Shown piece after piece: positions 7,865 through 16,720 of a DNA stretch of 64,000 nucleotides (position 1 is the first letter of the stretch; the number at the start of each line of letters is the position of its first letter). The DNA is from G963667915 sp965197385 (GTDB taxonomy: Bacteria > Acidobacteriota > Vicinamibacteria > Vicinamibacterales > UBA823): NCBI GenBank assembly GCA_965197385.1, contig CBDANA010000009.1, positions 310,001 through 374,000 of the forward strand, in the 5' to 3' direction. A program made the position numbers and the translations under genes. The notes beneath the pieces were generated by a model that did no database searches, was not told the origin of the DNA, and saw only the letters and a program-made list of their open reading frames with translations.

Positions 7865-9589
7865 TCACCCGCGACTGGCATTCCGCCGGAGCGCGGCCCG
7901 GACGGCGTCCGCCGATCTCGTGTTCAGGACGTGCTGGGGCTCCAGCCAGGCACGTCGCGCCACCACGATTCCCCAGCGGAGCAACCCGAATGCCGCGGGC
8001 GCATGGGCATCACTGGAGATGACCAGCAGGACGCCGCGGTCGCGGGCCAGCCTGGCATGGGCGTCGTTCAGGTCAAGGCGGTCGGTCTGGCTGTTGATTT
8101 CCAGCGCGACACGGTGCGTCGCAGCGGCCTCGACGAGTGCGTCGACGTCGACGCGATAGGGCGCTCGCCGGCTGAGCAGACGCCCGGTCGGATGGCCGAT
8201 GACGTCGACGACCGGAGATTCGACGGCACGGAGGAGGCGATCCGTCATTTGCCGCTCTTCTTGTGAGAACGCGGAGTGGACGGAGGCGACGACGATGTCG
8301 AGCTCGGCCAGGCAGTCCGCGGACAGGTCCAGCGAGCCGTCCGGCAGGATGTCGCACTCGATACCCGCGAAGAGCGTGATGCCATCGAGGGTGGCGTCGA
8401 GCGCTCGGATGCGCCGGGCATGTGCGAGGGTGCGGCGCTCGTCGAGGCCGTTGGCCATGGCCAGCGACTGGCTGTGATCGGTGACCGCCAGGTACTCCAA
8501 GCCAGCGTCGCGCGCGGCCAGCGCCATCGTTTCGAGGTCGGCGCGACCGTCGCTCTCCGAGGTGTGCGTATGGAGGTCGCCGCGCAGGTCGTCTCGGTCG
8601 ACCAGTTGGGGCAATGCGCCGGCTTCAGCGGTGGCGATTTCGCCGCGGTGTTCGCGCAACTCCGGTGGGATGAATGGAAGGCCTAGTGCGTCGTAGACGC
8701 CTGCTTCCGTCTCACCGGCGATCGTGTCACCGTCCACCAGCCGGAAGACGCCGTACTCGTTGAGTTTGAGGCCACGCTGCACGGCCCGGTCCCGCAGGGC
8801 GATGTTGTGGGCCTTCGAGCCGGTGAAGTACTGGAGGGCGGCGCCGGCGCTCTCCGCTGGCACGAGGCGCAGGTCGGCCTGGAGCCCGTCGGCGAGCAGG
8901 ATGCTCGCCTTGGTCTCGCCGCGGCCGAGGATGCGGTCGACGCCGGCGTAGTCGGTGAAGCGCGACAACAGATCGGGTGTCGCGCCGGTCGCCAGCAGGT
9001 CCACGTCGCCGCAGGTGTCACGGCCGCGACGCAGGCTGCCAACCGGTGTGATCGCTGCCTTCGCCTGCGACGCGCGGAGATGCGCGGTCAGGGCGTCTGC
9101 GATCTCCTGGACGTCGGGCATCGGGTACCGGCCGGATCGGCGCCGATATTCGGCAACGGCTCGAAGGATGAGCTGCTCCTTCTTTGGGCCCAGCCTTCTG
9201 AGTCCGCGCAGGCGGCCTTCGCGGGCCGCCTGCTCCAGCGCGTCGAGCGACCCGATGTTAAGCTCTCGATACAGGAGGGCGACCGTCTTCGGTCCCACGC
9301 CCTGCAGATGCAGCAGGTCCAGGATCGTCGGCGGGAACTCCTGGAGCAACTCCTGATGGAACGCCACATGGCCCGTGTCGGCGAGTTCTCGAATCTTGGC
9401 GGACAGCTCCTTGCCGACGCCGGGAATGGCACGGAGCTCTTCCACGGTGAGGTCCGCCACCCGCTCGCCCATGCTCCCAAGGACGTCGGCCGCTGCTCGA
9501 TACGCGCGGATCTTGAATGGATTCGCCCCCTTCAGCTCGAGGAGGTCACCAACGTCCGAAAACAGCCTGGCGATGGTCTGATTGTCCAT
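7865..9589 (-). CDS. polX: DNA polymerase X family protein with PHP domain (PolX)
   Basis: From the start MDNQTIARLFSDVGDLLELK the protein is 574 residues, matching bacterial PolX (about 570). Order: N-terminal helix-hairpin-helix 8-kDa domain (NPFKIRAYRAAADVL, then GVGKELSAKIREL and LHLQGVGPKTVALLY), a Pol-beta-type nucleotidyltransferase core (GSLRRGRDTCGDVDLL with the catalytic Asp pair), and a C-terminal PHP domain (DLHTHTSESDGRADL, EINSQTDRLDLND, SSDAHAP) that gives 3'-5' exonuclease or AP-endonuclease activity. Its role is gap filling in base-excision repair. A longer reading with 27 extra residues overlaps the GHMP kinase gene and is less likely. It lies 10 bp downstream of that gene. 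Confidence 0.92.
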   Translation of the reverse strand: MDNQTIARLFSDVGDLLELKGANPFKIRAYRAAADVLGSMGERVADLTVEELRAIPGVGKELSAKIRELADTGHVAFHQELLQEFPPTILDLLHLQGVGPKTVALLYRELNIGSLDALEQAAREGRLRGLRRLGPKKEQLILRAVAEYRRRSGRYPMPDVQEIADALTAHLRASQAKAAITPVGSLRRGRDTCGDVDLLATGATPDLLSRFTDYAGVDRILGRGETKASILLADGLQADLRLVPAESAGAALQYFTGSKAHNIALRDRAVQRGLKLNEYGVFRLVDGDTIAGETEAGVYDALGLPFIPPELREHRGEIATAEAGALPQLVDRDDLRGDLHTHTSESDGRADLETMALAARDAGLEYLAVTDHSQSLAMANGLDERRTLAHARRIRALDATLDGITLFAGIECDILPDGSLDLSADCLAELDIVVASVHSAFSQEERQMTDRLLRAVESPVVDVIGHPTGRLLSRRAPYRVDVDALVEAAATHRVALEINSQTDRLDLNDAHARLARDRGVLLVISSDAHAPAAFGLLRWGIVVARRAWLEPQHVLNTRSADAVRAALRRNASRG

Positions 9590-9599
9590 GACGGCGGAC

Positions 9600-10607
9600 T
9601 CATGGCGGGGTGCCGTCAGGCACCAGCCGAAGTCCCTCGGTGTCCACGCCGCACCGGAGGATTCTCGCACCCCCGCTGGTGAGCGCCTGCGTCACGGCGC
9701 CGACGTCGCCCGGGTCGGCAAAGGCCATGATGCAGCCGCCACCTCCAGCGCCGCAGACCTTCGCTCCGAGCGCTCCGGCTGCGTGGGCGCGCTCGATCAG
9801 ATCGTCGATGGCTGGCGTCGTGACGCCGGGTGCGAGCCGCTTACGAAACTCCCATTCGGCCGCGATGTGACGGCCGACACCCGGCCAGTCGGCCGCCTCC
9901 AGGGCGCGGCGCATGTCGCCGGCAACCCGGCAGATGGCGTCGAACTGTTCCGCGATTTCCTGGAGCCCGTCGATGCGCCCTTTCATGACCTGCCAGTTGT
10001 TGATGCCGGACTGGCGGGAGGCGCCCGTATACGCGAGAATCAGTCGGCGCTCGAGCAGCTCGGGGTCGACGTCGAGCGCTACCCGCGTCACGCCACCCAC
10101 GCCCAACTCGACTGCGGACACGCCGCCGTAGTACGCCGGCCGGTAGTCCTGGGCCCCGGTCGGAACGTCGATCACCTGGGCTTCGACGTTCATCGCCACA
10201 CCGAGCAACGCGTCCGGCGACAGATCGCGACCTTGCACGTGGGCCAGTGCCGCACAGGTCGCCACATTTAACGCCGAGGAACCGGCGATGCCGGCACCAA
10301 TGGGCGAGTCGCTGTGCGTGACCACGTCGAGACCTTCGGCCTCGAAAAATCGTAGAATGCAGCGGAGCAAGCGCCACGGCGGGTCGGGTGGCAGCTCGGA
10401 CCAATGGTCAGCCTCCACGCGCAAGTTGGTGTCGAGGGAGTGAAGGACGAGACGGCGGTCGCCGCGCGCGCGCAGCCAGCAGCGCGCGCGCAATGAGATG
10501 GCCACGTTCAGCGTCTGTGCGCCGGCGTGATAGAGATAGAGTGGCCAGATGTCCAGCGTGGCGCCGGCCAGGTCGATCCGCATGGGCGCGGAGGCTTCGA
10601 ACTGCAC
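9600..10607 (-). CDS. GHMP-family sugar kinase, heptose-7-phosphate kinase-like
   Basis: A 335-residue protein. It has the GHMP signature SPIGAGIAGSSALNVA (residues 101-116, ATP-binding loop), an N-terminal substrate motif APMRIDLAGATLDI, and the C-terminal glycine-rich motif GAKVCGAGGGGCIMAF (about 284-299). Closest types are D-glycero-D-manno-heptose 7-phosphate kinase (HddA) and galactokinase-like kinases that feed nucleotide-sugar pathways. No other heptose genes are next to it, so the substrate is open. It is transcribed with polX and divergent from nagZ, sharing a short promoter region of about 70 bp. Confidence 0.8.
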   Translation of the reverse strand: MQFEASAPMRIDLAGATLDIWPLYLYHAGAQTLNVAISLRARCWLRARGDRRLVLHSLDTNLRVEADHWSELPPDPPWRLLRCILRFFEAEGLDVVTHSDSPIGAGIAGSSALNVATCAALAHVQGRDLSPDALLGVAMNVEAQVIDVPTGAQDYRPAYYGGVSAVELGVGGVTRVALDVDPELLERRLILAYTGASRQSGINNWQVMKGRIDGLQEIAEQFDAICRVAGDMRRALEAADWPGVGRHIAAEWEFRKRLAPGVTTPAIDDLIERAHAAGALGAKVCGAGGGGCIMAFADPGDVGAVTQALTSGGARILRCGVDTEGLRLVPDGTPP

Positions 10608-10679
10608 CGGCGCATTATAATGTGAGCGCCGCCGGACGGGGTGCCCTGCGCGCCTCAGTTCGTGGCCGCGACCGTCACC

Positions 10680-11771
10680 ATGTCACAGCGTGCGTTTCGA
10701 CGACAGGTGGGCCAGTTCGCCGTTACCGGCTTCGACGGCCACGTCGTGCCTGACGATCTCCGCGCGCTCGCGCGCGAATTCGATCTCGGCGGCGTGATCC
10801 TGTTCGCCAGAAATGTCGAGAGCCCGGCGCAGGTGGCCGAACTGTCGCGCGAGGTGCAGTCGCTTGGGTGCGACTGGCCGCTCTGGGTCAGCGTCGATCA
10901 AGAGGGCGGTCGGGTGGCCCGGTTGCGGGCGCCGTTCACGGAATGGCCGCCCATGCAAGCGCTTGGCCGCAGCGGTGACGCTGGCCTGGCGAGGCGATTT
11001 GCAACCGCGCTGGCGACCGAACTGACGGCCGTGGGCGTGACACTCGATTACGCCCCAGTGCTCGACCTTGACACGAATCCGAGAAATTCGGTGATCGGCG
11101 ATCGGGCGCTGTCGGACGCGCCGGAGACGGTCGCGACACTGGGGGTGGCGATCATTGAAACGTTGCAGGCCTGCGGGATCGCCGCGTGCGGGAAGCACTT
11201 CCCCGGGCACGGCGATACCACCGAAGACTCCCATGACGAGCTGCCTGTACTCGACCACGCACCCGACCGCCTGCGCGCTCGGGAGCTCGTGCCGTTCAAG
11301 GCGGCGATCGGGTCTGATGTCGCGATGATCATGACGGGCCATGTACATGTGACGAGCCTGGACGCGGAGCGGCCTGCCACGCTGTCGCGGGCGATCGTGC
11401 ATGATCTGCTCCGCGGCGAGCTGGGGTATCGGGGGCTGGTGGCGACCGACGATCTCGACATGCGGGCGATTACCGGGACCTACGGCATTGGCGAAGCCGT
11501 GGTCCGGGCCGTCGGTGCGACCGTCGACCTGCTGCTGCTGTGCGGGCCCGACGCGGCGCGTCAGCACGAAGCACTCGAGGCCCTCGTTCATGCCGCCGAG
11601 CGCGGGGAGTTGTCCATGCCGGAGCTCGAGGCGTCGCTCGGACGTCATCGCCGCGCCAAGGAGCGCTACCTGGCAGAGGTGCGAGGTTGGCGACCGGATG
11701 AGCGAGTTCGAGATCAGGTAGGCCGGACTGAATTCCTCGCCGTGGCAGACGAGATGGCCCGCCATGGCTGA
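10680..11771 (+). CDS. nagZ: Beta-N-acetylhexosaminidase NagZ, GH3
   Basis: 363 residues from ATG at 10680 (MSQRAFRRQV). It shows the NagZ hallmark KHFPGHGDTTEDSH (172-184), whose His/Asp pair acts as acid/base, and the nucleophile motif TDDLDM (about 256-261). The substrate-binding SVDQEGGRVARL (71-82) is also present. It cleaves GlcNAc from GlcNAc-anhydroMurNAc-peptides in the cytoplasm during murein recycling. No signal peptide, as expected. First gene of the recycling operon: ldcA follows after 12 bp, then mpl overlaps. Confidence 0.93.
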   Translation: MSQRAFRRQVGQFAVTGFDGHVVPDDLRALAREFDLGGVILFARNVESPAQVAELSREVQSLGCDWPLWVSVDQEGGRVARLRAPFTEWPPMQALGRSGDAGLARRFATALATELTAVGVTLDYAPVLDLDTNPRNSVIGDRALSDAPETVATLGVAIIETLQACGIAACGKHFPGHGDTTEDSHDELPVLDHAPDRLRARELVPFKAAIGSDVAMIMTGHVHVTSLDAERPATLSRAIVHDLLRGELGYRGLVATDDLDMRAITGTYGIGEAVVRAVGATVDLLLLCGPDAARQHEALEALVHAAERGELSMPELEASLGRHRRAKERYLAEVRGWRPDERVRDQVGRTEFLAVADEMARHG

Positions 11772-11783
11772 GCCAGGCCGCGC

Positions 11784-12707
11784 ATGCTGAAGCCGCCCGC
11801 GCTTCGCGCCGGCGATCGGCTCGCCGTGGTGGCCGCCGCGAGCGGATTCGACCGGAGTGAGTTCGATCGTGGCCTCGCGGAGATCCGCGCCCTGGGGTTC
11901 GAGCCGGTGTATGACGAGCGGGTGTTCGAGCGGTCGGAGTACGTCGCGGGCGAAGCCGCGCGCCGCGCCGACGCCTTCTTGACGGCATGGCGCGATCCGA
12001 CCGTCGCCGGCATCGTGGGTGCGCGCGGCGGATACGGCAGCGTCCACGTGCTGCCGTACCTGGCGCCAGACGTCCTCCGGCGGACGCCGAAGGTGCTGAT
12101 CGGATACAGCGACCTGACGAGCCTGCTGAGCTACCTGACGACCGGGTGCAGCATCGTCGGATTTCACGGCCCGACCGTCGTGAGCCGGCTGGCGCGCGGG
12201 ACGGACGGATATGACCGCGATTCGCTGTGCCAGGCGACGACGCGGGTCGAGCCGCTGGGCGAGCTGCCCGCGGCCGGCGTAGAGACCGTCGTACCTGGGG
12301 AGGCGGTCGGCACCTTCTTTGGTGGAACCCTGACCCAGCTCGTCGCCTCGTTCGGCACACCGTACGCCTTTGCTCCGGAGCCGCCGTACGTGCTGCTGCT
12401 CGATGAGGTGCGTGAGCGACCGTATCGAATCGACCGCATGCTGACCCAGCTCCGGCTGAGTGGCTTGCTCGAGCGGGCTGCGGGCATCGTCCTGGGCGAG
12501 TTGCCGGGCTGTGACGAGCCGACAGGCCATCCGACCGCGCGCGGCGTTGTGGCCGACTTGCTGGCAGATTTTCCCGGGCCGGTCGTGTTCGGATTTCCCA
12601 CCGGGCATACGCGCGGTCCCGCGCTCACGGTCCCGCTCGGTGTCGAGGTGCGTCTCGTGGCGGGCGCACACCCCCGTCTGATCGTCGAGGAGGCGGCGGT
12701 GTCGTGA
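11784..12707 (+). CDS. ldcA: Murein tetrapeptide LD-carboxypeptidase, family S66
   Basis: 307 residues, the usual length. S66 motifs: ARGGYGS (80-86), the catalytic Ser109 in GYSDLTSLL, Glu208 in LLDEVRERPY, and His275 in FPTGHTRGPAL, giving the Ser-Glu-His triad. The enzyme removes the terminal D-Ala from recycled tetrapeptides in the cytoplasm, making the tripeptide that Mpl ligates. Its place between nagZ and mpl gives the recycling steps in pathway order. Its stop overlaps the mpl start by 4 bp. Confidence 0.92.
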   Translation: MLKPPALRAGDRLAVVAAASGFDRSEFDRGLAEIRALGFEPVYDERVFERSEYVAGEAARRADAFLTAWRDPTVAGIVGARGGYGSVHVLPYLAPDVLRRTPKVLIGYSDLTSLLSYLTTGCSIVGFHGPTVVSRLARGTDGYDRDSLCQATTRVEPLGELPAAGVETVVPGEAVGTFFGGTLTQLVASFGTPYAFAPEPPYVLLLDEVRERPYRIDRMLTQLRLSGLLERAAGIVLGELPGCDEPTGHPTARGVVADLLADFPGPVVFGFPTGHTRGPALTVPLGVEVRLVAGAHPRLIVEEAAVS

Positions 12708-14095
12708 GGCGAGTGCATTTCATCGGCATTGGTGGGACGGCGATGGGCACGCTCGCCGTGATGCTCAAGCGCCGCGGCGAAGCCGTGCAGGGCTCGGACC
12801 GGGCCATCTATCCGCCGATGAGCGACGTGTTGGCGGCCGAAGGCATCGAGCCGTTCGACGGATTTCGGTCCGAGCACATCGGAGGCGACATCGATCTCGT
12901 CGTCGTCGGCAACGCCATCTCCCGGGGCAATCCGGAACTCGAGGCGATGCTCGACCGCAAGCTTCGATACGCGTCGCTGCCAGAGGTCGTCCGCGACGAG
13001 TTCCTGTGGGATGCGTACTCGATGGTCATTGCCGGAACGCACGGCAAGACGACCACGGCGGCGCTCACTGCGTGGCTGCTTCAGCGCGGCGGGCTCGATC
13101 CCAGCATGCTGCTGGGAGGGGTGGCTCGGAATGTTGGCGCCGGGTACCGGCTCGGGGGGGGCCGGACGTTTGTCATCGAGGGAGACGAGTACGACAGCGC
13201 GTTCTTCGACAAGACGGCGAAGTTCCTCAAGTATCTGCCGGACGTTGCGGTCGTCGCCAACGTGGAATTCGACCATGCCGACATTTATCCTGATCTGGAC
13301 TCGATTCGCGTAGCCTTTCGCCGCCTGGTGGGACTCGTGCCGCAGCGCGGGTTGCTCCTACTTGGCCGGGACGACGCCGAGGCGCACGCGCTCTGGTCGT
13401 CCGCCAGATGTCGGGTCGAATCCTTCGGGCTCGACCCGGCAGCGACCTGGCGAGCAGTCGAGATCGTCCCGATGCCGGCTGCGACCGCCTTTCGGATCGA
13501 GCGCGATGGCGAGCGCTTCGCCGAGGTTCAGGTGCCGTTGCTGGGCGAGTACAACGTGCGGAACGCGCTGGCGGCGGCCGCAGCGGCGGTCAGCGTCGGG
13601 GTCGATGCGGCGGCCGTTGTCGACGCCCTGGCGTCGTTCGAGGGGGTCCGGCGGCGCCTGGAGACGCGCGGCGTCGTGCGCGGCGTCACGGTCTACGACG
13701 ACTTCGCGCATCACCCCACAGCGGTCGCCGAGACGTTGTCGGCCGTCCACCGCGCGCACCCCGAGCGGCGCGTCTGGGCCGTGTTCGAGCCGCGTTCCGC
13801 CACGGCATGCCGGCGAATCATCGAGCCGTCACTGATCGAGGCGCTCGCTGGTGCGGACGAAGTCGTCCTGCCCGACGTGTACCGGTCGGCCTTGCACGAC
13901 GAGATTCGGTTATCGCCAGCGCGAGTCGTGGCAGCCTTGGCCGCCCGGGGCGTCCACGCGCGGCATGTATCTGGAATCGACGAACTGGCGGCGGCGGTGG
14001 CTGGCGACGCGCGCGACGGCGATCTGGTCGTCGTCATGTCGAACGGGGCGTTCGGCGGTCTCCCGGAGAAGCTCCTCCGGGCGCTGGATGGGTGA
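12704..14095 (+). CDS. mpl: UDP-MurNAc:L-Ala-gamma-D-Glu-meso-DAP ligase (Mpl)
   Basis: 463 residues. GTG start overlapping the ldcA stop. Mur ligase order: N-terminal Rossmann loop HFIGIGGTAMG (5-15), ATP P-loop GTHGKTTTAA (111-120), central FDHADIYPDLDS, and a C-terminal domain with YDDFAHHPTAV and AVFEPRSATACRR. The GTAMG and SMLLGG features favour Mpl over MurC. It attaches recovered tripeptide directly to UDP-MurNAc, bypassing MurC-E. Presence of mpl implies meso-DAP-type peptidoglycan. The stop overlaps the pxpB start by one base (TGATG). Confidence 0.93.
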   Translation: MRRVHFIGIGGTAMGTLAVMLKRRGEAVQGSDRAIYPPMSDVLAAEGIEPFDGFRSEHIGGDIDLVVVGNAISRGNPELEAMLDRKLRYASLPEVVRDEFLWDAYSMVIAGTHGKTTTAALTAWLLQRGGLDPSMLLGGVARNVGAGYRLGGGRTFVIEGDEYDSAFFDKTAKFLKYLPDVAVVANVEFDHADIYPDLDSIRVAFRRLVGLVPQRGLLLLGRDDAEAHALWSSARCRVESFGLDPAATWRAVEIVPMPAATAFRIERDGERFAEVQVPLLGEYNVRNALAAAAAAVSVGVDAAAVVDALASFEGVRRRLETRGVVRGVTVYDDFAHHPTAVAETLSAVHRAHPERRVWAVFEPRSATACRRIIEPSLIEALAGADEVVLPDVYRSALHDEIRLSPARVVAALAARGVHARHVSGIDELAAAVAGDARDGDLVVVMSNGAFGGLPEKLLRALDG

Positions 14096-14835
14096 TGCCT
14101 CGTCCGACGAATGCCGCGGGACTTTCATCTCGGACTGCGAGCGTCGAGATTCGCGCCGCCGGTGATTCCGCGTTCGTCGTCGACCTGGGGGCCGAGATCG
14201 ATCCGGCCGTGAACGCGCGGGTCATCGCCATTGCCGCCGGCCTGCGTGACGCGCGGATCGACGGCGTCCGGGACGTCATGTCCAGCTACGCGTCGGTGAC
14301 GGTCTGTTTCGATCCGCTGCGGACCGACGTCGGGACGCTGACCGGGGCGATGCAACGGCAGGTGGCCGGCGCCGCGCCGTCGCCGGTCGACACGCCTGTG
14401 CCCACGGAGGTCTCGGTCTCCTACGGCGGCGCGTGGGGTCCGGATCTCGAACTGGTCGCCCGTCATGCGGGCTGTTCGCCGGATGACGTCATACGGTGGC
14501 ATGCGGCTCCGGTGTACCGGGTGTACCTGCTCGGCTTCGTGCCAGGGTTCGCCTATCTCGGCCGGGTGGACGAGCGGATCGCGATACCGCGACGCGACTC
14601 GCCACGACTGCGGGTGCCGATCGGCAGTGTCGGCATCGCTGGGTCGCAAACCGGGATCTATCCGGCCGAAACGCCCGGTGGCTGGCAGCTCATCGGCCGG
14701 ACTACGGTCCGGCCGTTCGATCCCGGGCGCGACCAGCCGTTTCTCTTCGCGCCCGGCGATACCGTACGGTTCGTGCCGACGGATGCGTCGGCGATGGCGC
14801 CGGCGGAGGCCACGCCGTGCGTACGACCAGCGTGA
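14095..14835 (+). CDS. pxpB: 5-oxoprolinase subunit PxpB (KipI-like)
   Basis: 246 residues from ATG at 14095. Signature of the KipI/carboxyltransferase domain C-D-like family: VYLLGFVPGFAYLG (residues about 143-156), then RVPIGSVGIAGSQTGIYP and TPGGWQLIGRT. With PxpC and PxpA it makes an ATP-dependent 5-oxoprolinase converting 5-oxo-L-proline to L-glutamate. Translationally coupled by one-base overlaps with mpl and with pxpC. The open frame extends upstream over mpl, but the homology begins at this ATG. No pxpA (LamB/YcsF) gene lies in the window. Confidence 0.9.
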   Translation: MPRPTNAAGLSSRTASVEIRAAGDSAFVVDLGAEIDPAVNARVIAIAAGLRDARIDGVRDVMSSYASVTVCFDPLRTDVGTLTGAMQRQVAGAAPSPVDTPVPTEVSVSYGGAWGPDLELVARHAGCSPDDVIRWHAAPVYRVYLLGFVPGFAYLGRVDERIAIPRRDSPRLRVPIGSVGIAGSQTGIYPAETPGGWQLIGRTTVRPFDPGRDQPFLFAPGDTVRFVPTDASAMAPAEATPCVRPA

Positions 14836-15758
14836 TGTCGATTCAGGTCATCAAGCCGGGGATGCTCAGCACCGTGCAGGACCTGGGCCGCTGGGGCTAC
14901 CAGAACTTCGGTGTGCCTGTGGCCGGCCCGATGGATCGGTGTGCCCATCGGCTGGCCAATCTCCTGGTCGGGAATCCGCCATCGGCGGCGACGGTGGAGG
15001 TGACGCTCATCGGGCCCGAGCTCGCCTTCGAGGCGCGGTCGTGCGTGGCGGTGACCGGTGCGGAGTTCGACATTCACGTCGGGGACCGGCCCGTGCCGAT
15101 GAACGCGGCGTTCGCGGTGCCAGCAGGCAGCCATGTTCGGTTGGGACGGCGCAGTCAGGGCACGCGAGCGTACCTGGCGGTCGCGGGCGGGATCGACGTG
15201 CCAGTGCCGTTCGGGAGCCGCGCCACACATTTGCCTTCGCGTGTCGGGGGCGTCGGGGGGCGTGCATTGGTGGCTGGCGACCGGCTGCCAATGGGTACGC
15301 CGTCGGGCGCGTCGCCAGTGCTTGGGCGCGTGCGGCGACCGATCGTGCCGGTGCCGCGGGGTGGCTCGGACATTCGCGTGATGCTCGGCCCGCAAGATCA
15401 CGCCTGCACGCTGTCGGGACTCGAGGTCTTCCGGTCGTCACGCTACGTCGTGAGCGGGCAGTCCGATCGTATGGGCTACCGTCTGCGCGGTCCGGCGGTC
15501 AGACTCCGGCCGGCGAAGCCGCCCCTCTCGGATCCGACGCCGCAAGGGACGGTGCAGATCCCCGGGTCGGGGCAGCCGATCGTCTTGATGGCCGACGGCC
15601 AGACGACCGGCGGGTATCCGAAAGTGGCCACTGTCATCACGGCCGATCTGCCGCTGGCGGGACAGTTGGGCCCCGGGGACTGGATCGAGTTCAAGGTGTG
15701 TAACCGTGCGGTGGCCATGCGGGCGCTCATCGCGCAGGAACAGGCGCTCCTGGTGTGA
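14835..15758 (+). CDS. pxpC: 5-oxoprolinase subunit PxpC (KipA-like)
   Basis: 307 residues from MSIQVIKPGMLSTVQDLGR. The motif PGMLSTVQDLGRWGYQNFGV is diagnostic of the carboxyltransferase domain A-B family (PxpC/KipA), as are AGPMDRCAHRLAN, RAYLAVAGGIDVP and SGQSDRMGYRL. It is the partner of PxpB. The open frame extends upstream to about 14496 out of frame with pxpB, but the family start is clear. The GTGTGA at its end overlaps the murB start. Confidence 0.9.
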   Translation: MSIQVIKPGMLSTVQDLGRWGYQNFGVPVAGPMDRCAHRLANLLVGNPPSAATVEVTLIGPELAFEARSCVAVTGAEFDIHVGDRPVPMNAAFAVPAGSHVRLGRRSQGTRAYLAVAGGIDVPVPFGSRATHLPSRVGGVGGRALVAGDRLPMGTPSGASPVLGRVRRPIVPVPRGGSDIRVMLGPQDHACTLSGLEVFRSSRYVVSGQSDRMGYRLRGPAVRLRPAKPPLSDPTPQGTVQIPGSGQPIVLMADGQTTGGYPKVATVITADLPLAGQLGPGDWIEFKVCNRAVAMRALIAQEQALLV

Positions 15759-16720
15759 CCGACATCGACCGCCGCTCGAGATCGATGCCGTCCGAGGAGG
15801 TCGCTCGCGTGCTGGGTTCGGCACTGGGTGCCAGCCGCCTGCGGCGCCAGGCACCGCTGGCGCCGCTGACGACCTTCCGTGCCGGCGGACCGGCCGAGTG
15901 GCTCTTCGAGGCCAGAGGATCGGCGGACCTGCTGCGGGGCATCGAGGTCGCGCGCGAGTTGGGGGTGTCGGTGACGGTACTGGGCGGCGGCTCGAACGTG
16001 CTCGTCTCCGACCGGGGCGTCTCCGGTCTGGTCGTGCGGGTCCACGGCGGGACGATCGAGGCGGTACGCCCGGACGTCGTCCGTTCGGAGAGCGGCGTAA
16101 CGGTCAACGGACTGGTGCGATGGACGATCACGCGTGGGCTCGCCGGTCTCGAGCGCTGGGCAGGCACGCCGGGAACCGTGGGCGGCGCCGTCTACGGGAA
16201 CGCCCACTTTGAGGGCGAGCTGATCGGTGACCGGGTGCGTACGGTCGGGCTGGTCGCGCGTGACGGGGCACGGCGCGAGATTACGCGCGCGGAGATGGAG
16301 TTCGGCTACGATTGCTCGCGGTTGCAACGCACGGGCGAGATCCTGCTGTGGGCCGACTTTGCCATCGCGCAGGGTGATCCGGCATCCTTGCGCGCCGGGG
16401 CGCGATCGTCGCTGGCGCTCCGCAAGAGAACCCAGCCCCTGGCATCGGCCAGCGCCGGCTGCGTGTTCCGGAATCCGACCTCGGCGCAGGTGCCGCCGGG
16501 CATGCCCGCGTCGGCCGGGGCGCTGATCGACGCCGCGGGCTTAAAGGACCGTGCGATCGGCCGGGCCCGCGTGTCCACGACGCATGGGAACTTCATCGTC
16601 AACGACGGCGGCGCGTCGGCGTCCGAGATTCGATCGCTCGTGTCGCTGTGCCGCCGCGTCGTTGCCGAGCGATTCGGCGTTGAGTTGCGCGACGAGATCG
16701 TGTATCTAGGAGAGTTCTAG
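15755..16720 (+). CDS. murB: UDP-N-acetylenolpyruvoylglucosamine reductase
   Basis: 321 residues; GTG start overlapping the pxpC stop by 4 bp. FAD-binding motifs LTTFRAGGPAEWL, VTVLGGGSNVLVSD and GLERWAGTPGTVGGAVYGNA are clear. The catalytic proton-donor position carries Cys in SASAGCVFRNP, a common variant of the Ser in E. coli. It reduces UDP-GlcNAc-enolpyruvate to UDP-MurNAc. Its TAG stop (16718-16720) is the last three bases of the CTAG target site of IS5 copy B, so the insertion sits exactly at the end of the gene. The sequence beyond the 3' copy of the target is the pre-insertion context of murA. Confidence 0.92.
   Translation: MTDIDRRSRSMPSEEVARVLGSALGASRLRRQAPLAPLTTFRAGGPAEWLFEARGSADLLRGIEVARELGVSVTVLGGGSNVLVSDRGVSGLVVRVHGGTIEAVRPDVVRSESGVTVNGLVRWTITRGLAGLERWAGTPGTVGGAVYGNAHFEGELIGDRVRTVGLVARDGARREITRAEMEFGYDCSRLQRTGEILLWADFAIAQGDPASLRAGARSSLALRKRTQPLASASAGCVFRNPTSAQVPPGMPASAGALIDAAGLKDRAIGRARVSTTHGNFIVNDGGASASEIRSLVSLCRRVVAERFGVELRDEIVYLGEF

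Noticed and set aside
10683..12671. 662-codon minus-strand frame opposite nagZ and ldcA
   Set aside because: Typical antisense open frame of GC-rich genes; no motif, and the plus-strand genes are certain.
13408..14094. Long upstream extension of the pxpB frame across mpl
   Set aside because: Composition is Arg/Ala-rich out-of-frame reading of mpl; PxpB homology begins at 14095.
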